64,000 nucleotides of DNA, from NCBI RefSeq assembly GCF_038070105.1, contig NZ_JBBPBZ010000002.1:2678001-2742000 (forward strand). Direction: 5' to 3'. Made by a program: the position numbers and the translations under genes. This DNA comes from Methylocystis sp. IM3. GTDB taxonomy: Bacteria > Pseudomonadota > Alphaproteobacteria > Rhizobiales > Beijerinckiaceae. This document shows, one piece after another, positions 25,909 to 35,729 of this stretch (its first letter is position 1; every line of letters starts with the position of its first letter). The notes under the pieces were generated by a model. The model did no database searches. It was not told the DNA's origin and saw nothing but the letters and a program-made list of their open reading frames with translations.

Positions 25909-25934
25909 AACGCCCCCGGAAGGCCGGGGACGTT
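25909..25934 (-). terminator. Hairpin between second porin and Sel1 gene
   Basis: AACGCCCCCGG pairs with CCGGGGACGTT with one mismatch and a four-base loop. There is no strong T-run, so it may attenuate read-through from the porin into the Sel1 gene. Confidence 0.5.
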
Positions 25935-25959
25935 CGAGACGGATTTTGCTTGTACTAGG

Positions 25960-27579
25960 TCAGTAGTTCCATTGGAGCTGCATGCGCAACAGATCGCCCT
26001 GCCACTGCCGGTAAGGCGCGAGCGCCAGGTTGGTGCGGTTCATGTGCGAATAGGCGGCGGTGAACTCGACCTCGGGGAGAGGCTGCCATTCGATGCCGGC
26101 CTCGATTTCGTTCACCCTGTTGTAGGGCGCATTGACTTCGGTCTTCGCGCCGCCACGATACTGCTGCCACTGGACATAGGGGAAGAAGGTGCCGAGACCG
26201 AATTCCTTGTCGTCATATTTGTAAGTGACCAGGATATAGCCGCCGTTCAGCTTGCCGTCCTTGACGACGAGCTGGTACGGATCGAGCACCGGGCCGCGGC
26301 CCCAATTCCATTCGGCGAAGACGCCGAAGGGCTGCGGGTAGATGATGCCGGTGACGGCGACGCGCTCATCCTTGACGCCCGTACAACCATTGACGCAGGA
26401 GGGGTTCCAGACGCCCGAAGCGGGGGTCGGGTAGTAGGTCGTGTTGAAGTTGTTCGGGCTGTTGTAGCCCGGCGCATTCACGAAGGGCACGACGGCGCCG
26501 GTAAAGGGCGACGCGTTCCACGGATACTGGTTCGGGCGATAGCCCGCCCAATTCGTCGCCATGCCGAGGGACGGAATGATCGCCGTGGTCGCCGGCACGA
26601 ACCGGCCCGTATAGCCCTGGATCGAGGCTTCGACGACCTGACCGTTTTCGAAGACATAAGGATAGGTAAAGCGGCTGACGAGATGGACGCCCTTGTTCAG
26701 CTCGACGCGGTTCGCGCCCTGGCCATTATAGACGCCGAAGGCGAACATGCCGTAATCGCCCGAACCCTTCAGGTTGTTCTTGACCAGATCCCTGAAGAGG
26801 TGACGCATATGCTCGGGCGTATAGTAAAAGAACACGCCGAGGTCGCGTTCGTCCTTACAGCAGGTGTTGAGCCCATCCGGGCGGTCGAGCGTCAGTCGGT
26901 TTTGCGACGACTGCAAGTTGGTGAAGCCGTAAGGGATTTTCGACTGACCGACGCGGAACCGGAATTCCTTCTTCTCGTCCACCGAAATATCGGCATAGGC
27001 GTCGCGTAGCTGCGCGAAATTGCCGGCGTTCAGGTTGTACGTGCCGACCTGGTAGTTGTAATAGCCGTAATAGGGAACGCCCGAGACGACCGAGGAAGGC
27101 GTATTGCTGAAGGTGCCGGACGGCGACGAGGCGAAGTCGGGCTGCAGATAGAGATAGAGATGATCGCTGATGTCGCCGCTGAAGATCAAGCGGATGCGGC
27201 GAAGGAAGAAGTTCTGACGCGGCCCGACAGATCTGTCGCCATATGCATAAGCGTCATTGAAATTATGGGCCGAGAGGATGTCGTTGTAGCGCATCTGCGT
27301 ATAGCCGCGGATGCTGATCTTCTCGTACCAATGCTTCGGCGCCGGCGGCGCTCCCGCGATGACGACGGGCGCGGGATGGGCGGCGGCCGCCGCAGCCGCC
27401 TGAGCCGCAGCGGCCTTGGCGGCGCGCTTGGACTCCGCCTCCTGCGCTTCGAGCTTGTTCAGTCGCGCTTTCAGGGCGCGAATTTCGTCGGCGGTGTCCG
27501 CCGTCGCCGGCGCCGCGAAGGCGACCGATACCCCCAACGCCGCCCAGGCGAGGATGCGGCTTCCGAAACGAGAATTCAT
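25960..27579 (-). CDS. OprO/OprP-like phosphate-selective porin (second copy)
   Basis: 539 residues. The signal peptide runs to about residue 27 (FAAPATA), then a coiled-coil (IRALKARLNKLEAQEAESKR), an Ala-rich linker, and a barrel of the OprO/OprP superfamily: IRGYTQMRYND, FFLRRIRLIFSGDISDHLYL, FRFRVGQSKIPYGFTN. The C-terminus is RMQLQWNY, an aromatic end for BAM recognition. Upstream lies a good Pho box. It is only distantly similar to the first porin in the visible segments, sharing architecture rather than close sequence, so it may not be a recent duplicate. Confidence 0.9.
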   Translation of the reverse strand: MNSRFGSRILAWAALGVSVAFAAPATADTADEIRALKARLNKLEAQEAESKRAAKAAAAQAAAAAAAHPAPVVIAGAPPAPKHWYEKISIRGYTQMRYNDILSAHNFNDAYAYGDRSVGPRQNFFLRRIRLIFSGDISDHLYLYLQPDFASSPSGTFSNTPSSVVSGVPYYGYYNYQVGTYNLNAGNFAQLRDAYADISVDEKKEFRFRVGQSKIPYGFTNLQSSQNRLTLDRPDGLNTCCKDERDLGVFFYYTPEHMRHLFRDLVKNNLKGSGDYGMFAFGVYNGQGANRVELNKGVHLVSRFTYPYVFENGQVVEASIQGYTGRFVPATTAIIPSLGMATNWAGYRPNQYPWNASPFTGAVVPFVNAPGYNSPNNFNTTYYPTPASGVWNPSCVNGCTGVKDERVAVTGIIYPQPFGVFAEWNWGRGPVLDPYQLVVKDGKLNGGYILVTYKYDDKEFGLGTFFPYVQWQQYRGGAKTEVNAPYNRVNEIEAGIEWQPLPEVEFTAAYSHMNRTNLALAPYRQWQGDLLRMQLQWNY

Positions 27580-27892
27580 TTATGGACCTTCCCCAAACGT
27601 TAAGTTCCGGTCGCGAGAGAATCCGTCGTCAGATGACAGAGCCGTGACAAAAGCGGGGACGCGGCGGGCGCGCTCGGATTGTGACAATCAACTCGCGGGC
27701 AATTGTGGCTCCCATGCCACAGTCCAGAGGCTATCCCCCTGATCGAAGTGGCAGTTTCGTAACAACGGCGCTTGCCGCGCAGCCTTTTTGGCCCGCCGCG
27801 CGCGGTTCGCCGGGGACAGACGCGGGACTCCTTGCGGGGTCGGGGCTTTGCCGCTATCGAACGTTGACAAATCGAAGTCTTCAGGGCCGCCC
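27580..27892. other. Divergent intergenic region, porin / MFS transporter
   Basis: Besides the Pho box, this 313-base stretch should hold the promoter of the plus-strand transporter. TTGACA at 27864-27869 is a consensus minus-35 but lies only about 25 bases before the ATG at 27893. I see no RNA gene or repeat. Confidence 0.5.
27633..27650 (-). promoter_or_regulatory. Candidate Pho box upstream of the second porin
   Basis: On the minus strand, TTGTCAC-GGCT-CTGTCAT: two 7-base repeats with a four-base spacer, matching the PhoB consensus in 12 of 14 positions. It lies 54-71 bases before the ATG. A further TTGTCAC half-site occurs at 27681-27687. Confidence 0.7.
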
Positions 27893-29113
27893 ATGACATC
27901 TGCGCCTCAGCCTCGGAGAGAGGCGGCGTTTCTCTTCATCCTCGTCACTGTTGCACTGGACATGCTGGCGCTCGGCGTCATCATTCCCGTGCTGCCGAAG
28001 CTCATCGTCCAGTTCGAGGGCGGCGATCTGCAATCGGCGGCGCGTATCGTCGGCATGTTCGGTTTCGCCTGGGCGGCGATGCAGTTTCTCTTCCAGCCCG
28101 TGCTCGGGGCGCTCTCCGACCATTTCGGGCGCCGGCCGGTCGTGCTGGCGTCGAATCTCGGACTCGGGCTCGATTACGTCTTCATGGCGCTCGCGCCCTC
28201 CCTGCCCTTTCTTTTCGTCGGGCGACTCATCTCGGGCGCGACCGCGGCGAGCGTCGCCACCGCCAACGCCTACATCAGCGACATCACGGAGCCCGAGAAA
28301 CGCGCCGGCCGGTTCGGGATGATCGGCGCGGCGTTTGGCCTTGGCTTCATCCTCGGGCCGGCGATCGGCGGCGCGCTCGGCGCCCATGATCTGCGCCTCC
28401 CCTTCTGGGCGGCGGCGGCCTTCAGCCTTGCCAATTTCCTCTATGGCGCATTCATCCTCCCTGAATCGCTTGCGCCCGAGAAGCGCACGCCGAAGATCGT
28501 CTGGCGCAGCGCCAATGTGCTCGGATCGCTCGAGTTCCTGAGGCGACAGCCGGCGCTCACGCTGCTCGCCGCGGCGCTGTTCCTCTCCTATCTGGCGCAT
28601 GAGTCGCTGCCCGCGCTCTTCGTCCTCTACACGCAGCACCGCTACAACTGGGATCCGAGCACGACCGGCTGGGCGCTGGCCATCGTCGGCATTTCGCAGA
28701 CCATCGTCTCCGGCGCGCTCGTGCGCCCGGCCGTGAAACGGCTCGGCGAGAAGACGACACTGACGATCGCGCTCGCCTGCGGGGCGCTCGGCTTCCTCGC
28801 CTACGCTTTCGCGCCGACGGGAGCGCTCTTCATGGCCGCGCCGCCGCTCATCGCCATGTGGGGCATGGCGAATCCCTCTTTCCAGGGCCTCGCGACGCGG
28901 TTCGCCGCCGCCTCCGAACAGGGCCGTCTCCAGGGCGCTTTGGGGAGCCTTCGCGGCGTCTCCGGCATGGTCGGGCCGCTCTTTTTCTCGCAGATCTTCG
29001 CCTTCTCGCTGGCGGCGGACTTCTTCCCCGGCGCCGGCTATTTCATGGCCGGCCTGCTGCTCGCGACGAGCCTCGCCATCGGGCTCACGGCGATCCGGCG
29101 CGCTCAAGGCTGA
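27893..29113 (+). CDS. MFS drug/metabolite exporter, TetA-like
   Basis: A 406-residue 12-helix major facilitator of the TCR/Tet class (DHA1). Helix 1 has LDMLALGVIIPVLPKLI, typical for TetA-like proteins, followed by the motif A loop GALSDHFGRRPVVL and motif C-like GLGFILGPAIGGALG. I start at the ATG at 27893, since the upstream in-frame extension is basic and not membrane-like. TetA-like proteins of this kind in environmental bacteria are often not tetracycline pumps, so the substrate is left open. It is a single gene. Confidence 0.88.
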   Translation: MTSAPQPRREAAFLFILVTVALDMLALGVIIPVLPKLIVQFEGGDLQSAARIVGMFGFAWAAMQFLFQPVLGALSDHFGRRPVVLASNLGLGLDYVFMALAPSLPFLFVGRLISGATAASVATANAYISDITEPEKRAGRFGMIGAAFGLGFILGPAIGGALGAHDLRLPFWAAAAFSLANFLYGAFILPESLAPEKRTPKIVWRSANVLGSLEFLRRQPALTLLAAALFLSYLAHESLPALFVLYTQHRYNWDPSTTGWALAIVGISQTIVSGALVRPAVKRLGEKTTLTIALACGALGFLAYAFAPTGALFMAAPPLIAMWGMANPSFQGLATRFAAASEQGRLQGALGSLRGVSGMVGPLFFSQIFAFSLAADFFPGAGYFMAGLLLATSLAIGLTAIRRAQG

Positions 29114-29133
29114 TCCCTTTCACAAGGGGGGCG

Positions 29134-32100
29134 TCAGCCGGCAGCCTCCGCAGCCTCCAAGCCCGGCGCGCGCAGGCGCACGACGCTGACGCCGCCGCCG
29201 CGTCGTTCGACGCAGATTTTCGTAGCGATGCGGCTTTGCAGGGATTCGACATGGCTGATGACGCCGACCTTGCGTCCCTGTCCCTGTAGATTCTCCAGCG
29301 CGTCTATGGCGACGTCGAGGGTCCCGGCGTCGAGCGCGCCGAAGCCTTCGTCGATGAAAAGCGTATCGACGAAGGAGTCGCGCCCCTCGAGCCCGGCAAG
29401 CGCGAGGGCGAGCGCGAGAGAGGCGAGGAAACGCTCGCCGCCCGAAAGCGAGCGGGTCGAGCGCCGCTCGTCGCCCAGATCGCGATCGACGATCTGAAGG
29501 CCGAGCGCGCCCATCTCTCCCGCGCGCTCAAGCCGGTAGCGCGGCGCGAGCAAAGCGAGCCGCTGATTGGCGAGCGCGACGAGTTGCTCCAGCGTCACGC
29601 TCTGCGCGAAGCGGCGGAACTTGTCCCCTTCCCTCGAGCCGATCGCGGCGTTGATCTCCTCCCACGTCTTGCTCAGGGCGCGCGACTCTTTGATGTCGCC
29701 AGTGAGCGCGGCCGCACGGGCGCGCGCGGCGTCGTCCTGCGCAAGATGCTGCTGCAAAGCGCCGAGCCGCGTGAGAACCTCCTCGATCTCCGCCGCGCCC
29801 TCGGTCCGCATCGTCTCGAGTTCGGCGCGCGGCGTCTCCGGCAGCCCTTCAGTCGCCTCGGCCAGGTCGGCGCGGCGCTCGTCGAGCGCCCGGACCGCCG
29901 ACGCCAGCCCGGCCATCGCCGTGTCGACACGCTGACGCATGGCCTGGGCCTCTTGCGGCGAAACCGAGAGCAGCGGGTCCGCCTCCTGCGCCGTCAGACC
30001 TGCGGCAAGGAGCGCGGCGGCAAATGCGGCTTTCCTCGTTTCGAGAGCGTCGCGCGCCGTTTCCCTCTCGGCGGCGGCGGCGGCGCTACGGGCGTCGCAA
30101 GCCGCCTTTGCCTTGTCCGCCGAGGCGAGCGCGTCTTTGGCCGCATCGTGGAAGAGGCGCGCGGCATTGTGCTTTTCCTCGACGCGGGCGCGATGGCGCG
30201 CCGTCTCCTCGCCGCCGAGCAACTGCTCCCGCTCGGCTTCGAGGCGCGCAAGCTCCCCGCGCCGCGCGCCATGATCGGCGACAGCCGAAGCCGCGATCCC
30301 GGCCTCTGCACGCGCCTCGACGTCGAGCGATGCGGCGCGACGCGCCGTCTCCGCGAGGCGCTGCTCCGCGTCGGCGAGCGCCGCCTCGGCTTCTTTGAAT
30401 TTCGCGCCGCTTTCCGCCAGGCGCCGTCGCGCGCCGTCGGGATCGCGGTCGAGATCGGCGGTCGCGAGGTCGCCCAATGCGAGATAGGACGCGAGCGCCT
30501 CGTCCAACGCCGCCAGTTCCCTCGTGGCGCTGGCGACGACCTCGCCGAGCCGGGCGCGATCCTCGCCCGCGCGCCGGGCGCGCGTCTCCTCCTCCTCGCG
30601 CATCACGCGCCTGGCGTCCATGGCGGCGCGCCAACCCTCGGCCGCCTTACCGAGCCGCTCGATGTCGGCGCCGAGCCGCTCGGCCGTCTCGATGATTTGC
30701 TCTTGCCCAACGCGCAGGGTCTCCGCCTGGGCGATCAGCGCGTGCAGCCCTTCGGCGGCGTCTGCGATGGCCGCAGGGGCGCCGTCGAGCGGTTCGCGCG
30801 CCAGCCGCCGGGCATAGTCCTGCGCCGCGCGTTCGATCGCCGCTTGCGCCTCGCCGCGCCGTTGCGTTGCCTCCTCGCAGCGGGCGCGAGCTCTCGCTTC
30901 GCCCGCGCCTTTCTCCGCCATCGCCGCCTCGGTGGCCTCCAGCGTGCGGCGCGCCGCGTCACGCTTCGCCCGCAAGGCGCTCACCAATTCGCTGGCGGCA
31001 TCGCGCGCCTCTGCGAAAGGATGGTCGGTCGCCCCGCAGACCGGGCAGGCCTCGCCGTCTTCGAGCGTCGCGCGCAGCCTGAGCGCATGGGGATCGGCGG
31101 CCGCGTCGGCAAGTTCGCCGAGACGCTCGGCCTCTTCTTTCTGCAGAACCTGCGCCGCGCGCTGCGCCTGCAACTCCGCGAGCGCCGCGGCGAGCGCATG
31201 GACCTCCTCGCCGAAGCGCGCAGCGTCGGCTTTCGCGCGCGCCATCTTCTCCTGCGCAGCATCGTGATCATGTGAAAGACGCGCCAGCGCCTGCGCCATA
31301 TCGAGCGCGCGCATGGCCTCCGCGAGCCGGCGCCGGGCGGCCGGCGCATCGAGCGCGTCGCGCGCCGCCGCGCGTTCGCCGCGCTGTGCGAGCGCATCCG
31401 CGAGCGCGGCGCGGTCATGCGCATCGGCCAGATCGAAGGCGTCGCACATCTTTCGAGCCTGCGCCAGCGCCTCTTCCGCCTTACGTAAGAGGTCCGCAGC
31501 CTCCCGCTTCTCCCCAAGCGCGCGGGCGCGTTTTGTGAGCTGCGCGTCGATCTCGGGCCATCTCTCGCCGAGCGGCCGCGCCGCGTCGAGGGCGCCCCGC
31601 GCCGCATGAGCCGCATCGCGCGCCGTTGCCGCCGTCCGCTCCTCGGCGCGCGCTTGCGCCAGCAGCGCGGCTTTTGCAGCGGCGGCCGTCGTCGCCTCCG
31701 TCTCGGCGGCGCCAGCACGCGCGACTTCCCGCTTCTGGCCGTCGATCAAGGCGTCGAGCTCGGCCGCCTTCTCCCAAAGCGGCTTCATCTGCTCGACGCC
31801 AACGGCGCTCGCCTCGAGCGCCTCGACGGCGAGGCGCAACTTCTCCTGCGCCGCGTCGACCGCGACGCGCGCGGCGCCGGCCACTTCCGTCGCCCGCGCC
31901 GCCGCCGCCTCTTTCTCCGCAAGCTGGCTGCGCGCCTTTTGCGTCTCGTCGCGCGGCCCGCGCAAAGGCTCGACGCGTTCGAGCGCGTCGCGCCTTTCGC
32001 GCTCTTGCGCCAGCGCATCGAGCGCCTGCGCCGCCGCCGCGTGATCGGCTTCGGCCTGGGCCAGCTTCGCCGCCGCCTGCTCATGGGCCGCGAGACGGCG

Positions 32101-32898
32101 CAGCGCCTCGACGACCTCCTGCTGCGCGGCGTCGAGGGCGGCGCGCCGCGCGACGAGCGCCTCCTTCTCGGTAAGGAGACCAGCGCGCGCCTCCTCGGTC
32201 ATCGCGCCGATCTCGGCCAGCGCCTCTTCGAGGCGCTTCACCCTGTCGCCCGCCTCGCGGGTTTTTTCATAGGCGCGTCTGGACAGCAGGCCGTAGATTT
32301 CGGCGCCCGTGATCTTTTCCAGAAGATCGGCGCGTTCGTTCGGCTTGGCGCGCAGAAAGGCGTCGAAATCCCCCTGCGCGAGAAGCGCCGTGCGGCGGAA
32401 CTGGTCGAAGGTGAGATCGGTGAGCGCCGCGACGCGCCGATTGACGGCCTCGACGCCGGACTCAACGGCCTCGACGATCTCGCCGCTCTCGTCGATGCGC
32501 CAGAGGCTGCGGATGCGATTTTGCAGGCGGCCGGAGGCGCGTCCGCGCGCGCGGGTCAGATCGCAGCGCGCGCGATAGAGGCGCCCGTCCCTGCCGGAAA
32601 AATCCACCTCGGCGAAGCCGCGCGCCGCGCCGCGTCTCAGAATGGTCCGCGGGTCATTTTCCTTGATGCGCTCGCCCGAGGCGTCCGGCACCTCCTCGCT
32701 GCCCCCCGGCGCGACGACGCGCGGGAAGTCGTCGTAAAGCGCCAGACACAGGGCGTCGAGGATCGTCGATTTGCCCGCGCCCGTCTCCCCGGCGATCGCG
32801 AAGAGGCCGGCCGAGCGCAGCGGCTCGCGCTCGAATTCAAGCGCGAAGGGCGCGGCGAGGCTGGCGAGATTCTCGCCCCGGATCGCAAGGATGCGCAA
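29134..32898 (-). CDS. sbcC: Nuclease SbcCD subunit C (Rad50-like ATPase)
   Basis: A 1254-residue SMC-like ATPase that, with SbcD, cleaves DNA hairpins and processes ends. Walker A GETGAGKST is at about residues 38-46; long coiled-coils flank the zinc hook CPVCG at about residue 618; the C-terminal lobe has signature LSGGERFLASLALALALAGL and Walker B DTLFIDEGFGALD. Translation starts at TTG directly after the sbcD stop codon, with no ATG in a suitable place. The C-terminus ends in a short Ala/Glu tail. The gene is intact and of normal size for the family. Confidence 0.95.
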   Translation of the reverse strand: MRILAIRGENLASLAAPFALEFEREPLRSAGLFAIAGETGAGKSTILDALCLALYDDFPRVVAPGGSEEVPDASGERIKENDPRTILRRGAARGFAEVDFSGRDGRLYRARCDLTRARGRASGRLQNRIRSLWRIDESGEIVEAVESGVEAVNRRVAALTDLTFDQFRRTALLAQGDFDAFLRAKPNERADLLEKITGAEIYGLLSRRAYEKTREAGDRVKRLEEALAEIGAMTEEARAGLLTEKEALVARRAALDAAQQEVVEALRRLAAHEQAAAKLAQAEADHAAAAQALDALAQERERRDALERVEPLRGPRDETQKARSQLAEKEAAAARATEVAGAARVAVDAAQEKLRLAVEALEASAVGVEQMKPLWEKAAELDALIDGQKREVARAGAAETEATTAAAAKAALLAQARAEERTAATARDAAHAARGALDAARPLGERWPEIDAQLTKRARALGEKREAADLLRKAEEALAQARKMCDAFDLADAHDRAALADALAQRGERAAARDALDAPAARRRLAEAMRALDMAQALARLSHDHDAAQEKMARAKADAARFGEEVHALAAALAELQAQRAAQVLQKEEAERLGELADAAADPHALRLRATLEDGEACPVCGATDHPFAEARDAASELVSALRAKRDAARRTLEATEAAMAEKGAGEARARARCEEATQRRGEAQAAIERAAQDYARRLAREPLDGAPAAIADAAEGLHALIAQAETLRVGQEQIIETAERLGADIERLGKAAEGWRAAMDARRVMREEEETRARRAGEDRARLGEVVASATRELAALDEALASYLALGDLATADLDRDPDGARRRLAESGAKFKEAEAALADAEQRLAETARRAASLDVEARAEAGIAASAVADHGARRGELARLEAEREQLLGGEETARHRARVEEKHNAARLFHDAAKDALASADKAKAACDARSAAAAAERETARDALETRKAAFAAALLAAGLTAQEADPLLSVSPQEAQAMRQRVDTAMAGLASAVRALDERRADLAEATEGLPETPRAELETMRTEGAAEIEEVLTRLGALQQHLAQDDAARARAAALTGDIKESRALSKTWEEINAAIGSREGDKFRRFAQSVTLEQLVALANQRLALLAPRYRLERAGEMGALGLQIVDRDLGDERRSTRSLSGGERFLASLALALALAGLEGRDSFVDTLFIDEGFGALDAGTLDVAIDALENLQGQGRKVGVISHVESLQSRIATKICVERRGGGVSVVRLRAPGLEAAEAAG

Positions 32899-34119
32899 TC
32901 AGCCCTCCTCCGCGAGCTCGCCGAAACAGCGCAGATGCGCCTCGGACGGCGGCGCGCGATGGGTCGCCTCGAAAGCCTCGCGAAAGAGATCGACAGGCTC
33001 GCGCTCGGCAAGCCGCGGCGGCGCGGCGGCGGCCACGTCAGGCGCCTGCGGCCGCTCGACAGCGAGCGACACCAGCCGGACGGGAAATTTCTCGCAAAGA
33101 GCGTCAACGTCCGATTTGAGCCCGGCCGCGGGACCCTCGACGCGCACCGCCAGATGCAGGAAGGGCCGCGCGTCGTGCGGCGTTTGCAGATCGAGCGCCA
33201 GCGCCGAAAGCGCCGGCTCGATTTCGCTCACGGCGAGCGCGCCCGCCGCCGGCAGGCGCAGATGCGGCACGCTGCGCTCGAACGGAACATGCTCGGCCGT
33301 CGCCACCCCGGCCGCGTCAATCTCGACGATTGTCGCGCCATGGCGATAGCCGATCTCGGTTTTCGACATGGGGATGAGCGCGCCGCTGTAGCGGATCGTA
33401 TCGCGGCCGACGCTTTGCGGCCGATGCAGATGGCCGAGCGCCACATAAGCGGCGTCGGCCGGGAAGATGTCCGGCGGCGCGGCGTGCTCGCCACCCACCA
33501 GAATCCGCCGCTCTGCGCCCTCGGACTCCAGCCCCCCGGCGACATGCAGATGGCCCGTGAGGACGAGCGGCGCGGCGCCGATTTCGGCTCGCGCGGCGGC
33601 TGCGGCCTCGCGGTAAAGCGCGCGGACGCCCCAGACCACGGAGGAGCCGACGACATCCGCCCCCGCCACCGGCAGATCGGCGGCGCGCGGATAGGGCAGC
33701 GCGAGGAGATAGGCGCCGATGTCGCCGGAAGCGGCGCGGATCGGGATCAGGTGCCGTTCGGCGTCGAGCGCCCCCTCGCGCCGCGCCACCACGCCGATGG
33801 ATTGCACGCCCGCCATCTCGAACAGGGCGCGCGGCGCCTCGAGACGCCCGGCGGGGTCGTGATTGCCGGCAAGAAGCGCGATGGCCGCGCGCGGACAGGC
33901 GGCGCGCAGGTCGCGCAACGTGTCGTAAAGCAGACGCTGCGCCTCTGCCGACGGATTGAGACTGTCGAAAACGTCGCCCGCGACGATGACGGCGTCCACG
34001 TCGCGCGCCTTCGCCAGCGCCACGAGCTGGGCCAGCGCGGCCCGATGCTCGGGCTCCCGCGACCATCCCTGCAAGGCGGCGCCCAGATGCCAGTCGGCGG
34101 TATGGAGGAGTCGAATCAC
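32899..34119 (-). CDS. sbcD: Nuclease SbcCD subunit D (Mre11-like)
   Basis: A 406-residue manganese phosphoesterase. Motifs are HTADWHLG (residues 5-12), VAGDVFDS, LAGNHDPAGR and LTGHLHVAG, then YVALGHLHRPQ; all metal ligands appear present. I choose the GTG at 34119, which gives (M)IRLLHTADWHLG, the family start; the frame stays open for 243 bases upstream but encodes Arg/Pro-rich sequence unlike SbcD. sbcC follows with no gap, forming an operon. Confidence 0.92.
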   Translation of the reverse strand: MIRLLHTADWHLGAALQGWSREPEHRAALAQLVALAKARDVDAVIVAGDVFDSLNPSAEAQRLLYDTLRDLRAACPRAAIALLAGNHDPAGRLEAPRALFEMAGVQSIGVVARREGALDAERHLIPIRAASGDIGAYLLALPYPRAADLPVAGADVVGSSVVWGVRALYREAAAAARAEIGAAPLVLTGHLHVAGGLESEGAERRILVGGEHAAPPDIFPADAAYVALGHLHRPQSVGRDTIRYSGALIPMSKTEIGYRHGATIVEIDAAGVATAEHVPFERSVPHLRLPAAGALAVSEIEPALSALALDLQTPHDARPFLHLAVRVEGPAAGLKSDVDALCEKFPVRLVSLAVERPQAPDVAAAAPPRLAEREPVDLFREAFEATHRAPPSEAHLRCFGELAEEG

Positions 34120-34522
34120 CTCTTTCAGTAAGCCGCAGGCGGCAGGCCGGAGGCAAGCAGTAACGCGCGAGCTTCGGCCTGCCGCCGCCCTCGCCGCCGG
34201 CCTCCCGCGGTGCGGGAAGCGGAGGCGAGAAACGGAAGCCTTGCAAGGCGAGCGACCCAAAAAGAACCAGCAGGCCGCGCCCTCGCAGTCTCGGACATGA
34301 CTGTTGCAAACGGGGCGCCGGTCGGACAGGGGGCCGGCCAGCGCGTCGGGAGACATACACAACCAACTGAATTTAAGAGATTTTTCTGCATGAGCGCCGG
34401 AAGGCCTCGCCGCCGCCCTTCAGAATGGCTGGCGCTGGCCGCGCCCGGCGTCGCGATCGGCTCAGACGCCTTCACAAGCGCGTCGTACTACCTGTAAACT
34501 ATATATCGTCGCAAAAGGCCGC
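34120..34522. other. Divergent intergenic region, sbcD / HNH nuclease
   Basis: About 400 bases between divergent genes. The right end, with GTAAACTATATATCG at about 34493-34508, is AT-rich and likely a promoter for the HNH gene. No RNA gene, repeat or LexA-type box is evident. Confidence 0.45.
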
Positions 34523-35149
34523 ATGGACCTTGGCGCGGTCCATTCAGGCCCTTCTCGCAACCGAGAGGCTGGCAGGGTGACCGCTCACTTCAGAACACAA
34601 AACGTCTCGCCTCAGGCTTGTCCCGCGCTGGTGCTCAACGCGGATTACAGGCCCCTCAGCTATTATCCGCTGTCGCTGTGGGGCTGGCAGGACGCGATCA
34701 AGGCGGTTTTCCTGGATCGGGTCAACATCGTCTCGGAATATGACAAAGTGGTCAAAAGTCCGAGCTTCGAGATGCGCCTGCCCTCGGTCGTATCGCTGAA
34801 AGAATATGTAAGGCCGGCCCGTCAGCCGGCCTTTACTCGTTTTAACGTCTTCCTGCGCGACCGATTCACCTGCCAATATTGCGGCGCACACGACGAACTG
34901 ACCTTCGATCACGTGATTCCGCGCTCCAAGGGCGGGGCCACGACATGGGAGAACGTGGTCGCCGCCTGCTCGCCCTGCAATCTGCGCAAGGGCGACCGCC
35001 TGCCGCTCGATGCGCATATGACCCCCGCGCAGAAACCTTTCCAGCCGACCATCGTCGATCTGCATCGCAACGGCCGCCTGTTCCCGCCCAACTATCTGCA
35101 CGACAGCTGGCTCGATTATCTCTATTGGGATACTGTGCTGGAGCCTTAG
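34523..35149 (+). CDS. HNH endonuclease family protein
   Basis: 208 residues (190 if the GTG at 34577, preceded by GAGAGG, is used). The core is highly typical of a rhizobial HNH family: ALVLNADYRPLSYYPLSLW, FNVFLRDRFTCQYCG, the HNH fold LTFDHVIPRSKGG...ENVVAACSPCNLRKGDR, and PPNYLHDSWLDYLYWDTVLE at the end. Two CxxC pairs would bind zinc. The His-Asn-His residues look intact. The biological substrate of this family is unknown; it is widespread and probably not a restriction enzyme. Confidence 0.9.
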   Translation: MDLGAVHSGPSRNREAGRVTAHFRTQNVSPQACPALVLNADYRPLSYYPLSLWGWQDAIKAVFLDRVNIVSEYDKVVKSPSFEMRLPSVVSLKEYVRPARQPAFTRFNVFLRDRFTCQYCGAHDELTFDHVIPRSKGGATTWENVVAACSPCNLRKGDRLPLDAHMTPAQKPFQPTIVDLHRNGRLFPPNYLHDSWLDYLYWDTVLEP

Positions 35150-35228
35150 ACCAGAGCGCGCCCCGCCGCGAAAGACCGTCGCGCTCGAAAGGCTCGCCCG
35201 GAGAAAGGCTCGCCCCGGAGAAAAGCCC

Positions 35229-35729
35229 ATGCTGCGCCGGATCGTCGTGATGATCTTCGGCTATCTCATCGCCGCCGGGACCGGCGCGATGTTTCTCGTC
35301 ATTTCCGCTCTCTTCGATCCCGCCACCCGCGAACTGGGGCTGGCGTCCGTCATGGCGGGGCTTTTCGCCGCCTTCGACGAGGCGCTTGCGGATGGCGACC
35401 CGGCGCAGGCCGTCTCGGCGATCGGCTTCGTCATCTGGGCCGCGATCGTCGCCACCAGCGCCGCGCCCCTCGCCGTCGCCGCCCTCGTCGGCGAAGCAGC
35501 GGGCGCGCGGTCTCTCGTCTGGTATTCGGGCGTCAGCGGCCTGCTCGCCGGGGCCTCCCCCTGGATCGCGCGCGCGGCGAGAGGGCTCGATCCGACGCGA
35601 GCCATGACCGACGCCGAGGGACGCATCGCCCTGCTGTTCTTTCTCACCGGCGCGCTGACGGGCGCGATCTACTGGCTGATCGCGGCGCCCCCGCCGGCGC
35701 CGGCGCGCCTCACTTCCGCGCCCGAGTGA
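35229..35729 (+). CDS. Membrane protein of unknown function
   Basis: 166 residues with four predicted transmembrane helices (about 5-27, 65-90, 95-115 and 132-152) and a Pro/Ala-rich C-terminus. GGAGAAAAGCCC precedes the ATG. I do not recognise a family. Its last 20 bases overlap the end of the convergent next gene. It follows the HNH gene by 79 bases and may share its transcript. Confidence 0.75.
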   Translation: MLRRIVVMIFGYLIAAGTGAMFLVISALFDPATRELGLASVMAGLFAAFDEALADGDPAQAVSAIGFVIWAAIVATSAAPLAVAALVGEAAGARSLVWYSGVSGLLAGASPWIARAARGLDPTRAMTDAEGRIALLFFLTGALTGAIYWLIAAPPPAPARLTSAPE

